Positions 54,649 through 64,000 of a stretch of 64,000 nucleotides of DNA are shown here, piece by piece; position 1 is the first letter of the stretch; every line of letters starts with the position of its first letter. The DNA lies in the NCBI RefSeq assembly GCF_019104725.1, contig NZ_JAHRXF010000010.1, positions 1 to 64,000 of the forward strand, given 5' to 3'. Under the pieces are notes generated by a model, which did no database searches, was not told where the DNA came from, and saw only the letters and a list, made by a program, of their open reading frames with translations. This stretch comes from Streptomyces corallincola (lineage in GTDB: Bacteria; Actinomycetota; Actinomycetes; Streptomycetales; Streptomycetaceae). The position numbers and the translations under genes were made by a program.

Positions 54649-56685
54649 TCAGCTCTCCGGCCGCTCCTCGGGCGTCTGGTCCGCCGGGGCGGACTCGACG
54701 GCCGGGGACTTGACCGTGGAGATCGCCGCGGTCGTGCCGTTCGCGCCGTTGGTCAGTGCCAGCTCCTTCGGGGAGAGCACCGGCGGGCGGGTGGACGGCG
54801 TCCGGTGGGACGAACCGGTCCACGCGGGCCGCGGCGGACGCCGGTGGATGGTCGCGAAGATCTGCGCGATCTCCTCCTTGCCCAGCGTCTCCTTCTCCAG
54901 GAGGGCCAGGACCAGGTTGTCGAGGACGTCACGGTTCTCGACCAGGATCTCCCACGCCTCGTTGTGCGCGGTCTCGATCAGCTTCTTGACCTCTTCGTCC
55001 ACCAGCGCGGCGACCTCTTCCGAGTAGTCGCGCTGGTGCGCCATCTCCCGGCCGAGGAACGGCTCGCTGTTGTCGCCGCCGAACTTGATGGCGCCGAGCC
55101 GCTCGGTCATGCCGTACTGGGTGACCATCGCGCGGGCCAGGTTGGTGGCCTTCTCGATGTCGTTGGCGGCGCCGGTGGTCGGGTCGTGGAAGACCAGTTC
55201 CTCCGCCGCACGGCCGCCCAGCATGTAGGCGAGCTGGTCGAGCATCTCGTTGCGCGTGGTCGAGTACTTGTCCTCGTCCGGGAGCACCATCGTGTAACCG
55301 AGGGCGCGCCCGCGGGACAGGATGGTGATCTTGTGGACGGGGTCGGAGTTCGGTGAGGCCGCCGCGACCAGGGCGTGTCCGCCCTCGTGGTACGCGGTGA
55401 TCTTCTTCTCCTTGTCCGACATGATCCGGGTCCGCTTCTGCGGGCCCGCGACAACGCGGTCGATCGCCTCGTCCAGCGCCTTGTTGTCGATCAGCTTCTG
55501 GTCGCTGCGCGCGGTGAGCAGCGCCGCCTCGTTGAGGACGTTCGCCAGGTCGGCACCGGTCATGCCGGGCGTCCGGCGGGCGACGGCGGCCAGGTCCACG
55601 TCGGGGGCGACGGGCTTGCCCTTCTGGTGGACCTTCAGGATCTCCATCCGGCCCTGCAGGTCCGGCGGGTCCACCGCGATCTGCCGGTCGAACCGGCCCG
55701 GACGCAGCAGCGCCGGGTCGAGGATGTCCGGCCGGTTGGTCGCGGCGATGAGGATCACGCCGCCCTTGACGTCGAAGCCGTCCATCTCCACGAGGAGCTG
55801 GTTCAGCGTCTGCTCGCGCTCGTCGTGCCCACCGCCGAGACCGGCGCCGCGGTGACGGCCGACCGCGTCGATCTCGTCCACGAAGACGATCGCCGGGGCG
55901 TTCGCCTTGGCCTGCTCGAACAGGTCACGGACCCGGGAGGCACCGACACCGACGAACATCTCGACGAAGTCGGAACCGGAGATCGAGTAGAACGGCACCC
56001 CGGCCTCACCGGCGACGGCACGCGCGAGGAGCGTCTTGCCGGTACCGGGACGGCCGTAGAGCAGCACGCCCTTGGGGATCTTGGCGCCGACCGCCTGGAA
56101 CTTGGCGGGTTCCTGGAGGAACTCCTTGATCTCGTGGAGTTCCTCGACCGCCTCGGCGCAACCGGCGACGTCGCTGAACGTCGTCTTCGGCGTGTCCTTG
56201 GTGATGAGCTTCGCCTTGGACTTGCCGAAGTTCATGACCCGCGAACCGCCACCCTGCATCTGATTCATCAGGAACAGGAAGACGACGACGATGAGCACGA
56301 AGGGAAGCAGCGACAGCAGCACGCCGAGGAAAGCGTTCTGCTTGGTCGGCGAGACGGTGTAGCCGTCCGGGATCTGCTTGTTCTGGTATTTGGTCTGCAG
56401 GTTCTCGGCGATGTTCACGCCCTGGTCGCCGATGTAGCTCGCCTGGATCTTCGAGCTGCCCTCGACCTTCACGCCGTCCTTCAGCGTGACCTGCACGGTC
56501 TGCTGGTCACCGGTGGTGACCTTGGCCGACTGAACCTTGTTGTCGTTGATCGCTGCCACGACCTGGCCGGTGTCCACCGTCTTGTAGCCGCCGGACGAGC
56601 CGACGACCTGCATCAACACGACCACGGCAAGGACGGCCAGCACGATCCACATGACAGGCCCACGGAAGTATCGCTTCACGTCCAT
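54649..56685 (-). CDS. ftsH: ATP-dependent zinc metalloprotease FtsH
   Basis: 678 aa from the ATG at 56685 ([10 protein letters not shown]). Two helices (about 11-27, [17 protein letters not shown], and about 112-133, [20 protein letters not shown]) flank an extracytoplasmic loop. AAA+ domain: Walker A reads [14 protein letters not shown], Walker [15 protein letters not shown] region [19 protein letters not shown]. Zinc site HEGGH (AYHEGGHAL) and the downstream Asp (NDIEKAT region). It degrades membrane and some soluble proteins. The Walker A has Arg where nearly all FtsH have Pro (GPPGTGKT). An earlier start is open but unlikely. It lies downstream of hpt and upstream of folE. Confidence 0.95.
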   Translation of the reverse strand: MDVKRYFRGPVMWIVLAVLAVVVLMQVVGSSGGYKTVDTGQVVAAINDNKVQSAKVTTGDQQTVQVTLKDGVKVEGSSKIQASYIGDQGVNIAENLQTKYQNKQIPDGYTVSPTKQNAFLGVLLSLLPFVLIVVVFLFLMNQMQGGGSRVMNFGKSKAKLITKDTPKTTFSDVAGCAEAVEELHEIKEFLQEPAKFQAVGAKIPKGVLLYGRPGTGKTLLARAVAGEAGVPFYSISGSDFVEMFVGVGASRVRDLFEQAKANAPAIVFVDEIDAVGRHRGAGLGGGHDEREQTLNQLLVEMDGFDVKGGVILIAATNRPDILDPALLRPGRFDRQIAVDPPDLQGRMEILKVHQKGKPVAPDVDLAAVARRTPGMTGADLANVLNEAALLTARSDQKLIDNKALDEAIDRVVAGPQKRTRIMSDKEKKITAYHEGGHALVAAASPNSDPVHKITILSRGRALGYTMVLPDEDKYSTTRNEMLDQLAYMLGGRAAEELVFHDPTTGAANDIEKATNLARAMVTQYGMTERLGAIKFGGDNSEPFLGREMAHQRDYSEEVAALVDEEVKKLIETAHNEAWEILVENRDVLDNLVLALLEKETLGKEEIAQIFATIHRRPPRPAWTGSSHRTPSTRPPVLSPKELALTNGANGTTAAISTVKSPAVESAPADQTPEERPES

Positions 56686-56891
56686 CCACACGGAGCGGAG
56701 CCGCCCCGTCCCTCCTGCCACAGTGAGTTTGATAAGACAGTTCTTCTGACGGTACCCCAGCATTGTCGCGCGAAGCCGCACGGAGCGTCCTCGACGGCCG
56801 GTAATCCCGTCTCTGCTTGCTCCAACGGTGCGAGGCCCGCCGGGGTTCCCGATCCCGCCGGGTCAACTCGCCCTGTTGGCCCAGCGCCCCG

Positions 56892-57452
56892 TCAGCCGCC
56901 GTAGACATGGGGCGCGAGCGTCCCCACGAACGGCAGGTTCCGGTACTTCTCCGCGTAGTCGAGGCCGTAGCCGACGACGAACTCGTTGGGGATGTCGAAC
57001 CCGGCCCACTCCACGTCGATGGCGACCTTCGCGGCGTCCGGCTTGCGCAGCAGGGTGCACACCTTGAGGCTCGCCGGTTCGCGCGAGCCGAGGTTGTTGA
57101 TCAGCCAGGACAGCGTCAGACCGGAGTCGATGATGTCCTCGACGATCAGGACGTGCCGCCCCTTGATGTCGGTGTCCAGGTCCTTGAGGATGCGGACCAC
57201 CCCGGAGGACTGGGTGCCCGCGCCGTACGAGGACACCGCCATCCAGTCCATCGTGACGGGGGTGGACAGCACTCGGGCGAGGTCCGCCATGACCATCACC
57301 GCGCCCTTGAGGACGCCGACGATGAGCAGGTCCTTGCCCGCGTACTCCGCGTCGATCTTCGCGGCCAGCTCAACCAGCTTGGCGTCGATCTCTTCCTTGG
57401 TGATGAGCACCTTTTCGAGGTCGGCACCCATGTCTTTCGCGTCCACCCGCAT
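56892..57452 (-). CDS. hpt: Hypoxanthine phosphoribosyltransferase
   Basis: 186 aa. Salvages hypoxanthine and guanine with PRPP. Motifs: [18 protein letters not shown], the PRPP loop [14 protein letters not shown], and [20 protein letters not shown] near the C-terminus. The ATG at 57452 follows a GAAAGTG-type weak site; GTG 57455 is equally possible. It sits between tilS and ftsH in the order tilS-hpt-ftsH seen in many bacteria. A hairpin (57477-57500) separates it from tilS. Confidence 0.95.
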   Translation of the reverse strand: MRVDAKDMGADLEKVLITKEEIDAKLVELAAKIDAEYAGKDLLIVGVLKGAVMVMADLARVLSTPVTMDWMAVSSYGAGTQSSGVVRILKDLDTDIKGRHVLIVEDIIDSGLTLSWLINNLGSREPASLKVCTLLRKPDAAKVAIDVEWAGFDIPNEFVVGYGLDYAEKYRNLPFVGTLAPHVYGG

Positions 57453-57476
57453 CACTTTCGGTCGTCCCGCACTTCC

Positions 57477-57500
57477 GGTGGCCGCGTCGCCGCGGCCACC
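57477..57500 (-). terminator. Hairpin between tilS and hpt
   Basis: GGTGGCCGCG (57477-57486) and CGCGGCCACC (57491-57500) form a perfect 10-bp stem with a TCGC tetraloop. It lies in the 96-bp gap and may reduce read-through from tilS to hpt. Confidence 0.6.
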
Positions 57501-57548
57501 GGGCCGCCCGTGGCGCCGTCCGGAGCCGTGCTCCGGAAAGTCCGCGGG

Positions 57549-58613
57549 TCAGCCTTGCCGAATCACCAGTCTGCCACCCTGCCGCTGCGCGACGACGCGG
57601 CCCGGAAGGTTGATGGCCCCCTGGCCCCGCCAGCCGGTGATCAGCCGGTCCACTTCCTCGATGTGCCGGGCGAACAGCGAACCGGCCGGGGCGCCCGCCT
57701 CGATGGCCGCGCGGCGCAGGATGCGGCGCCGTACGGCGGGCGGGAGGGCGTACAGCTTGGCGCACTCCAGCAGGCCCGTGGCGTCGCGGACGGTGGGCTC
57801 GGCCTGCCCGGCCCAGGCGTCCAGGGCGTCGGCGTCGTCGCGGGAGAGCTGGGCGGTGCGGGCCAGCGCCTCGACGACGCCCTTGCCGAGGGCCTTCTCC
57901 AGCGCGGGCAGGCCCTCGTGGCGCAGCCGGGACCGGGTGTAGGCGGGGTCGGTGTTGTGCGGGTCGTCCCAGACGGGCAGGGACTGGGCCATGCACGCGG
58001 TGCGGGCGGTCTGCCGGTCCAGTTGGAGGAAGGGGCGCCGGTAACGGCCGCCGGCCCCCGAGACCGCGGCCATGCCGGACAGCGAGCGGATGCCGGAGCC
58101 GCGGGCGAGGCCCAGGAGCACGGTCTCGGCCTGGTCGTCGCGGGTGTGGCCGAGGAGCACGGCGGCGGCGCCGTGGCGTTCGGCGGCGGCGTCCAGCGCG
58201 GCGTAGCGGGCGTCGCGGGCGGCGGCCTCCGGGCCGCCCGTGCGGCCCACGGTCACGCGGACGGACTCGACCGGGTCGAGGCCGAGGCGGCGCATCCGCA
58301 GGGCGACCTCCTCGGCACGCGTGTCGGAGCCGGTCTGGAGGCCGTGATCGACGGTGACACCACCGGCGCGGAGGCCGAGCCGGGGCGCCTCGAACGCGAG
58401 GGCGGAGGCGAGGGCCGTGGAGTCGGCGCCGCCGGAGCAGGCGACGAGGACCAGGGGGGCGTGCGGGGGCGGGGCGCCCCGGCGGGGGGCGGGCGCCGTG
58501 CCGCGCGGTGCGGGGGGCGCCGCCGCGGGGGCGGGGTGGTACTGGTCGAGGATGTCGTTGAGGACGCGGCGTACCGCCAGGCGTATCGCCGCGACCGCGG
58601 GATGGGGACCCAT
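57549..58613 (-). CDS. tilS: tRNA(Ile)-lysidine synthetase
   Basis: 354 aa. Adds lysine to C34 of the CAU-anticodon tRNA-Ile, changing it to read AUA. The PP-loop motif is [18 protein letters not shown]; then [37 protein letters not shown] and [10 protein letters not shown]. The N-terminus has a Pro/Ala-rich insert ([15 protein letters not shown]). MGPHP at 58613 has an AAGGGA site; ATG 58631 is an alternative. It begins the tilS-hpt-ftsH group. Confidence 0.94.
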   Translation of the reverse strand: MGPHPAVAAIRLAVRRVLNDILDQYHPAPAAAPPAPRGTAPAPRRGAPPPHAPLVLVACSGGADSTALASALAFEAPRLGLRAGGVTVDHGLQTGSDTRAEEVALRMRRLGLDPVESVRVTVGRTGGPEAAARDARYAALDAAAERHGAAAVLLGHTRDDQAETVLLGLARGSGIRSLSGMAAVSGAGGRYRRPFLQLDRQTARTACMAQSLPVWDDPHNTDPAYTRSRLRHEGLPALEKALGKGVVEALARTAQLSRDDADALDAWAGQAEPTVRDATGLLECAKLYALPPAVRRRILRRAAIEAGAPAGSLFARHIEEVDRLITGWRGQGAINLPGRVVAQRQGGRLVIRQG

Positions 58614-58808
58614 GTGTCCGGTTCCCTTCATGAAGTTTTCGGGGGCTGATCCCGACGTCGGTCACGCAGAGTGTGTAGATGGTGACAGAAGCGGGCCGTT
58701 CCCCGAGCATTGCACGCCTACGCATGCCCGGCGGTCCCTCGGACGGGTGATTGAGGGGGCGTCCGACTGCCGTCCCCGGGGCGCCGGTTCACGGCGCCCC
58801 GGGGACGG

Positions 58809-59945
58809 TCACGACTCCGCCGTGCGGTGCACCCGCGCGACCCAGTCCGCGGGTTTCCCGATCTCGGCCTTGGTGGGCAGGGTGTTGGGCGAGGTCCACA
58901 CCCGGTTGAAGCCGTCCATGCCGACCTCCTCGACCACCGCGCGGACGAACCGCTCGCCGTCGCGGTACTGGCGCAGCTTGGCGTCCAGGCCGAGGAGCCT
59001 GCGCAGCGCGAGGTCGAGCCGGGAGGCGCCCTTGGCGCGGCGCTGCTGGAACTTCTCGCGGATCTCCGCGACGGACGGCACGACGGAGGGTCCGACCCCG
59101 TCCATGACGAAGTCGGCGTGGCCCTCCAGCAGCGACATCACGGCAGTGAGGCGGCCGAGGATCTCCCGCTGGGAGGGGGTCTGCACGAGTTCGACCAGCG
59201 AGCGCCCGCCGTCGTCCTCCTCGCCCTCGGGACGGCCCCCGGCGAGGGTCTGCGCGGCCTCCCGTACGCGTTCCAGGACGGTCATGGGGTCCACGTCGGT
59301 CTCGGCGAGGAAGGACTGGATCTCGCCCTCCAGGTGGTCGCGGAGCCAGGGGACGGCGGTGAACTGGGTGCGGTGGGTCTCCTCGTGCAGGCAGACCCAG
59401 AGCCGGAAGTCGTGGGGCTGTACGTCGAGTTCGCGCTCCACGTGGACGATGTTGGGCGCGACGAGGAGCAGCCGTCCGCCGTTCGGGCCGCCGCCCGCGG
59501 GGAGTTCCCGGGTGGCGGGGGCGAACGTCTCGTACTGGCCGAGGACGCGGGAGGACAGGAACGACAGCAGCATGCCGAGTTCCACGCCGGTGACCTTGCC
59601 GCCGACTGCGCCGAGGACGGCGTTGCCCGCGCCGGGGCCGCGCCGTTCCTCCATCTTGTCCAGCAGCGGCTTGAGGAGTTCGCGGAACCCGGCGACGTTG
59701 GCGCGGACCCAGCCGGGCCGGTCCACGACCAGCACCGGGGTGTCGTGGCTCTCGTCGGTCTCCATGCGGGTGAAGCCCCGTACGTGCTCCTCGGAGGACT
59801 TCGCGTGCCGCCGCAGTTCGGCCACGACGGCCCGGGCCTCCTCCCGGCTGACCTCGGGGCCGGGTCGTACGAGCCGAGTCGCGGTCGCCACCGCGAGGTT
59901 CCAATCGACCATTCCCTGTGAAGCGGTGCCACCGAAGCTCGTCAT
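58809..59945 (-). CDS. Zinc-dependent metalloprotease, DUF2342
   Basis: 378 aa. Contains the zinc-metalloprotease signature HEETHRTQF (HExxH) with LEGEIQSFLAE downstream and a conserved MVDWNLAVATATRLVRPGPE opening typical of the DUF2342 family (first noted near coenzyme F420 genes). No signal peptide: cytoplasmic. Substrate unknown. TACCGT lies six bases before the ATG at 59945, supporting a leaderless start. It is upstream of tilS on the same strand with a gap of about 195 bp. Confidence 0.88.
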   Translation of the reverse strand: MTSFGGTASQGMVDWNLAVATATRLVRPGPEVSREEARAVVAELRRHAKSSEEHVRGFTRMETDESHDTPVLVVDRPGWVRANVAGFRELLKPLLDKMEERRGPGAGNAVLGAVGGKVTGVELGMLLSFLSSRVLGQYETFAPATRELPAGGGPNGGRLLLVAPNIVHVERELDVQPHDFRLWVCLHEETHRTQFTAVPWLRDHLEGEIQSFLAETDVDPMTVLERVREAAQTLAGGRPEGEEDDGGRSLVELVQTPSQREILGRLTAVMSLLEGHADFVMDGVGPSVVPSVAEIREKFQQRRAKGASRLDLALRRLLGLDAKLRQYRDGERFVRAVVEEVGMDGFNRVWTSPNTLPTKAEIGKPADWVARVHRTAES

Positions 59946-59951
59946 GCGTCA

Positions 59952-59957
59952 ACGGTA
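59952..59957 (-). promoter_or_regulatory. -10 box of the DUF2342 gene (TACCGT)
   Basis: TACCGT, six-base spacer, ATG at 59945. Confidence 0.5.
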
Positions 59958-60020
59958 CGTGGACCGGCGCCGCACGGCACCGGACCGTCGCGTAAGCGGT
60001 CCGGAGCCCCGGTACGGGGT

Positions 60021-61625
60021 TCAGCGGCAGCCGCAGCCCGCCAGGGCCGTCGCCGCGTGGTCCAGGGCGCTCTGGGCGGCCTGGGGGTCGGTGGTGCCGG
60101 AGGCCATGAAGGCGAAGGCGAGCAGGTGCCCGTCGGTGTCCACGACGGTCCCGGCGAGGGTGTTGACGCCGGTCAGGGTGCCGGTCTTGGCGCGGACCAG
60201 ACCGGCGGCGCCGTCACCGCCGTAGCGGCTGGACAGGGTGCCGGTGAAGGCGGCGACGGGCAGGCCGGTGAGGACCGTGCGGAGGCCGGGCCTGGCCGGG
60301 TCTGCGGCCTCGACGAGCAGCGCGGTGAGCAGTCCGGCGCTGAGCCGGTCGGCGCGGTCCAGGCCGCTGCCGTCGTGGAAGGAGGCGCCGGTGACGGGCA
60401 GGCCGAGCCGCTTCAGCTGGTCCTGGACGGCCCGCGCGCCGCCCGCGAAGCTCGCGGCGCGCCCGGTGCCGAGGGCGGTCTGCCGGGCGAGCGCCTCCGC
60501 GATGTCGTTGTCGCTGTTGGTCAGCATCCGCTCGACGACGGCGCTCAGCGGCGGTGAGACGACGCTGGCGAGGGTGCGGGCACGGGTGGTGGCCCGGGAG
60601 GGGCCGGGCGCGGTGGTGGTGACGCCGTGCCGCTCGAGGAATCCGGCGAAACGTCCCGCCGCGTCGGCGGCCGGGTCGGCGACCCGCGTCACCGGCCCGC
60701 TGCTCGACCCGTCGGTACGCCCCTCGTCGGCGCTGAGCGCGCTGACCGGGGCGATGTTGTCGTTGACGCCGATGGGGTGCAGGGCGTCACCGGCGTAGAG
60801 CGTGGTGTCGTACGACAGCTTGACCTCGCGGATGCCCCGGTCGGTGAGGGCGGCGGCGGTGCGGGTGGCGAGGGTGCGCAGGCTGGCCCAGCCGCCGGAG
60901 GAGGCGTGCGCGGTGAGGGTGGGGTCGCCGCCGCCGACCAGGACGAGTTCGCCGGTGTCGGGCTCGTAGACGGTGCGGGTGGTGAGGCGGTGGTCGGGGC
61001 CGAGGGCGCTGAGCGCGGCGACGGCGGTGGCGATCTTGGTGGTGGAGGCGGGGGTGAGCGGGGTGCCGGTGCCACTGCCGTAGAGCCGCCGTCCGGTGGC
61101 GACGTCCACGACGGAGGCAGCGCGGGCGTCGCCGAGCGCGGGCGAGGCCAGCAGGGGCTTCAGGACGTCCCCGAGCGGCTTGGCGCCGGGCGGGGCCTTC
61201 TTGGTGCCGACGGTGCCGGTGGCGGCGCCCGCCGCCGCCAGCACGGGCGGGGCGCTGGCGGCGGGCCGGGGCTCACCTGCGGCCGTACCGGAGCCGGAGG
61301 TGCCGGTACGGGGCGTGCGGGAGCCGGGGTGGTCCAGGGCGGCGGCGCGGTCGCGCTCGGCGATCCGGCGGCCGGTGGCGTCCCAGGGACCGGCGGCGGA
61401 GGCGACGCCGACGGCGAGGGCGAGTCCGGCGGCCGAGGCGGCGGCGGTGTACTGAAGGGTCGTCAGGGGCCCGCGCCGGGGCAGTCGGCCGAGTTGTCCG
61501 CGCACCGCCGCGAGGGGCGGCCCGGCGGCCCGCGCGGCCCGTGCCAGCAGGGGGCGCACGGTGTGCGCGAGGCGCTCCGCGTGCGGCCTCGCGGCCTGCC
61601 AAGGCCACTGTTCCGGCACGATCAC
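60021..61625 (-). CDS. dacB: D-alanyl-D-alanine carboxypeptidase, PBP4 type
   Basis: 534 aa. Peptidase S13 family. One helix at about 55-79 (LQYTAAASAAGLALAVGVAS) anchors it; the catalytic part is outside. SxxK: S194-T-T-K197 (TPASTTKIAT). SxN: TNSDNDIAEAL. KTG: RAKTGTLTGVNTLAG. It trims peptidoglycan stem peptides. The GTG at 61625 has a strong GAAAGGGG site. The first 50 residues before the helix are an Arg-rich cytoplasmic tail. It is divergent from ppa. Confidence 0.92.
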   Translation of the reverse strand: MIVPEQWPWQAARPHAERLAHTVRPLLARAARAAGPPLAAVRGQLGRLPRRGPLTTLQYTAAASAAGLALAVGVASAAGPWDATGRRIAERDRAAALDHPGSRTPRTGTSGSGTAAGEPRPAASAPPVLAAAGAATGTVGTKKAPPGAKPLGDVLKPLLASPALGDARAASVVDVATGRRLYGSGTGTPLTPASTTKIATAVAALSALGPDHRLTTRTVYEPDTGELVLVGGGDPTLTAHASSGGWASLRTLATRTAAALTDRGIREVKLSYDTTLYAGDALHPIGVNDNIAPVSALSADEGRTDGSSSGPVTRVADPAADAAGRFAGFLERHGVTTTAPGPSRATTRARTLASVVSPPLSAVVERMLTNSDNDIAEALARQTALGTGRAASFAGGARAVQDQLKRLGLPVTGASFHDGSGLDRADRLSAGLLTALLVEAADPARPGLRTVLTGLPVAAFTGTLSSRYGGDGAAGLVRAKTGTLTGVNTLAGTVVDTDGHLLAFAFMASGTTDPQAAQSALDHAATALAGCGCR

Positions 61626-61704
61626 CAGCCCCTTTCGCCATCACGGACCTGCGTGAGGGACACTTAACCACCAGAACTGTGTGTTGATCATGGAGGAGCC
61701 ACCG

Positions 61705-62196
61705 GTGGAGTTCGACGTCACGATCGAGATCCCGAAGGGTTCGCGCAACAAGTACGAGGTGGACCACGAGACCGGTCGGATTCGCCTGGACCGGCGTCTC
61801 TTCACCTCGACCGCCTACCCGACCGACTACGGATTCGTCGAGAACACCCTCGGCGAGGACGGCGACCCGCTGGACGCGCTGGTCATCCTGGACGAGCCGA
61901 CGTTCCCCGGCTGCCTGATCCGCTGCCGCGCGATCGGCATGTTCCGGATGACGGACGAGGCCGGCGGCGACGACAAGCTGCTGTGCGTGCCCAGCACCGA
62001 CCCGCGGGTGGAGCACCTGCGCGACATCCACCACGTGTCGGAGTTCGACCGCCTGGAGATCCAGCACTTCTTCGAGGTCTACAAGGACCTGGAGCCCGGC
62101 AAGTCGGTCGAGGGCGCCGACTGGGTCGGCCGCACCGAGGCCGAGGCCGAGATCGAGCGGTCCTACAAGCGCTTCAAGGACCAGGGCGGCCACTGA
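61705..62196 (+). CDS. ppa: Inorganic pyrophosphatase
   Basis: 163 aa. Family I enzyme: hydrolyses PPi and so pulls biosynthesis forward. Motifs: [40 protein letters not shown] and [13 protein letters not shown] (DGDPLD catalytic region). GTG at 61705 with a GGAGGAG site 6 bases away; an upstream in-frame ATG overlaps that site. It is divergent from dacB and has its own terminator. Confidence 0.97.
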   Translation: MEFDVTIEIPKGSRNKYEVDHETGRIRLDRRLFTSTAYPTDYGFVENTLGEDGDPLDALVILDEPTFPGCLIRCRAIGMFRMTDEAGGDDKLLCVPSTDPRVEHLRDIHHVSEFDRLEIQHFFEVYKDLEPGKSVEGADWVGRTEAEAEIERSYKRFKDQGGH

Positions 62197-62219
62197 CCCC
62201 CGCCCCGGTCCAGTGACAC

Positions 62220-62253
62220 GGGCCGTCGTCCCCTTCCGGGGGACGGCGGCCCG
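62220..62253 (+). terminator. Terminator of ppa
   Basis: GGGCCGTCGTCCCC pairs with GGGGACGGCGGCCC (one G-U pair) around a short loop, followed by GTTT. It lies 24 bp beyond the stop. Confidence 0.8.
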
Positions 62254-62318
62254 TTTCACGTGCGCGTTCACGCGCATACTGAGGATTTACGGAATGTGTC
62301 GTTCAGGGAGCGGAGCCA

Positions 62319-63977
62319 GTGGCGGACACGGAGGACCGCAAGCCCCGGTCGGACGAGGCGCGGACCACGTACGACCCGGAGATCACGTCGGAGTTCGCGC
62401 TGCCGCAGGGCATGTCGGTCGCGCGGGGCGGCGGCGAGCCGGAGACCACCTCCGAGTTCGCGGTGCCGCAGGGGTTCCAGGTGCCGGAGGCACCCCCCGC
62501 CGAGCAGGAGGGGTCGGCGTTCAGCCTGCCCAGCACCTACAGCGCCCGCGAGACGACGGTCTCGTTCACCCCGGCGACCGGTTTCCCGGCGGTCAGCCTG
62601 GTCAAGGACGCGCCCTGGCAGGACCGGATGCGCACCATGCTGCGGATGTCGGTCACGGAGCGCCCCGCGCCGGAGCCGGTGCAGCGCACTGACGAGGGCC
62701 CGGCCGTGCCCCGCGTGCTGGACCTGACCCTGCGTATCGGTGAGCTGCTGCTCGCGGGCGGCGAGGGCGCGGAGGACGTGGAGGCCGCGATGTTCGCGGT
62801 GTGCCGCTCCTACGGGCTGGACCGGTGCGAGCCCACGGTCACCTTCACGCTGCTGTCGATCTCCCACCAGCCGTCCCTGGTGGACGACCCGGTGACCGCC
62901 TCCCGTACGGTCCGCAGGCGCGGTACGGACTACAACCGGCTCGCGGCCGTGTTCCGGCTGGTGGACGACCTCACCGACCCCGAGACCACGCTGTCCCTGG
63001 AGGACGCCTACCGGCGGCTGGCGGAGATCCGCCGCAACCGGCACCCCTACCCCGGCTGGGGGCTGACCCTGGCGAGCGGGCTGCTCGCGGGCGCGGCCTC
63101 GATGCTGGTCGGCGGTGACGTGCTGGTGTTCATCGCGGCGGCTGTCGGCGCGATGCTCGGTGACCGGCTGGCCTGGCTGTGCGCGGGGCGCGGACTGCCG
63201 GAGTTCTACCAGTTCACGGTGGCCGCGATGCCTCCGGCCGCCATCGGGGTGGCGTTCGCGGTGACCCATGTGGACGTCCAGGCGTCCGCCGTCGTCACCG
63301 GTGGTCTGTTCGCGCTGCTGCCGGGGCGGGCGCTGGTCGCGGGCGTGCAGGACGGTCTGACCGGCTTCTACATCACCGCGGCGGCACGGCTGCTGGAGGT
63401 CATGTACTTCTTCGTCGGCATCGTCACCGGTGTGCTGCTGATCCTGTACTTCGGGGTGAAGCTCGGCGGACGGCTCAACCCGGACGCGGCTCTCGGCACC
63501 TCCGACCGGCCGTTCGTCCAGCTCGTCGCGGCCATGCTGCTGTCGCTGACGTTCGCCGTGCTGCTCCAGCAGGAGCGCGGGACGGTGCTCGCGGTGACCC
63601 TGAACGGCGGGGTCGCCTGGTGTGTCTACGGCGCGATGCACGACGTGGGCAAGATCTCACCGGTGGCGTCCACCGCTGTGGCCGCCGGGCTGGTGGGTCT
63701 CTTCGGGCAACTGCTGTCGCGCTACCGGTTCGCTTCCGCGCTGCCCTACACGACGGCCGCGATCGGGCCGCTGCTGCCGGGTTCGGCCACCTACTTCGGG
63801 CTGCTCAACATGGCGCAGAACGAGGTGGACAAGGGGCTCGTCTCGCTCGCCAAGGCGGCCTCGCTGGCGATGGCGATCGCCATCGGCGTCAACCTGGGCT
63901 CGGAGATCTCCCGGCTGACCCTGCGGGTCGGTTCGGCGGGCAAGCGCCGGGCCGCCAAGCGGACCAGGGGCTTCTGA
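62319..63977 (+). CDS. ThrE-type threonine/serine exporter
   Basis: 552 aa. The N-terminal cytoplasmic half (to about 250) has an odd duplicated motif near its start, TSEFALPQG and TSEFAVPQG, 19 residues apart. The ThrE N-domain follows: LDLTLRIGELLLAGGEGAED, VEAAMFAVCRSYGLDRCEPT. About ten helices follow (LTLASGLLAGAASMLVGGDV, ALPYTTAAIGPLLPGSATYF). It should export threonine or serine. GTG at 62319 has a GGAGCGGAG site. Its stop at 63977 is 23 bp from the window's end. Confidence 0.88.
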   Translation: MADTEDRKPRSDEARTTYDPEITSEFALPQGMSVARGGGEPETTSEFAVPQGFQVPEAPPAEQEGSAFSLPSTYSARETTVSFTPATGFPAVSLVKDAPWQDRMRTMLRMSVTERPAPEPVQRTDEGPAVPRVLDLTLRIGELLLAGGEGAEDVEAAMFAVCRSYGLDRCEPTVTFTLLSISHQPSLVDDPVTASRTVRRRGTDYNRLAAVFRLVDDLTDPETTLSLEDAYRRLAEIRRNRHPYPGWGLTLASGLLAGAASMLVGGDVLVFIAAAVGAMLGDRLAWLCAGRGLPEFYQFTVAAMPPAAIGVAFAVTHVDVQASAVVTGGLFALLPGRALVAGVQDGLTGFYITAAARLLEVMYFFVGIVTGVLLILYFGVKLGGRLNPDAALGTSDRPFVQLVAAMLLSLTFAVLLQQERGTVLAVTLNGGVAWCVYGAMHDVGKISPVASTAVAAGLVGLFGQLLSRYRFASALPYTTAAIGPLLPGSATYFGLLNMAQNEVDKGLVSLAKAASLAMAIAIGVNLGSEISRLTLRVGSAGKRRAAKRTRGF

Positions 63978-64000
63978 GGTCCCCCGGCCCGGCGGCCGGA

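Overview
This 64 kb window is typical chromosomal core of a Streptomyces. It is very GC-rich, uses many GTG starts, is densely packed, and carries Streptomyces hallmarks: the sigE-cseABC envelope-stress operon, lsr2, clpC, disA next to radA, and a large share of apparently leaderless genes. From memory the gene order follows the S. coelicolor region from proC to beyond ppa (roughly SCO3337 to SCO3411). I see no prophage, IS element, tRNA, rRNA, CRISPR array or biosynthetic cluster.

Layout. 0-7 kb: proC, a two-gene ABC exporter with a perfect palindrome over its start, a methyltransferase, two small proteins and a PQQ-propeller Ser/Thr kinase. 7-12.7 kb: ilvD, a TetR regulator overlapping a TIM-barrel gene, a Ppx/GppA phosphatase, and a divergent Cys-rich protein. 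12.8-19.5 kb: a sigma-like/zinc-finger/BACON membrane fusion, radA-disA, a Gly-rich surface protein, mutY. 19.9-23.2 kb: sigE-cseA-cseB-cseC. 23.2-26 kb: a DHA2 efflux pump divergent from its probable TetR repressor, with twin operators. 26-33 kb: clpC with two ClgR-type boxes, an SCO3374-like gene, lsr2, an ArgA-type acetyltransferase, a BlaI-type regulator and small proteins. 32.5-38.2 kb: one operon for NAD and pantothenate/CoA synthesis (DUF2520-panC-nadB-nadC-coaX). 38-50.6 kb: a threonine aldolase-like enzyme, a two-component pair separated by six tandem repeats, a MidA/NDUFAF7-type methyltransferase beside an orphan nuoD, bacterial-PH membrane proteins, an esterase and an MprF-like protein. 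50.7-57.5 kb: folate genes (folP, folB, folK) converging on folE, ftsH, hpt and tilS. 58.8-64 kb: an HExxH zinc protease, a PBP4-type carboxypeptidase, ppa and a ThrE-type exporter.

Shared themes. Stress and proteostasis are covered by SigE/CseABC, ClpC, FtsH, the c-di-AMP synthase DisA and Lsr2. Cofactor supply is covered by the NAD/CoA operon and the folate genes. A recurrent regulatory signature is a TANNNT hexamer six or seven bases before an ATG or GTG, seen at about seventeen genes. The most interesting leads are the sigma/anti-sigma/BACON fusion, the MidA-NuoD pairing, the 15-bp repeat array between a kinase and its regulator, the palindrome over a leaderless start, and the twin operators of the efflux pump.
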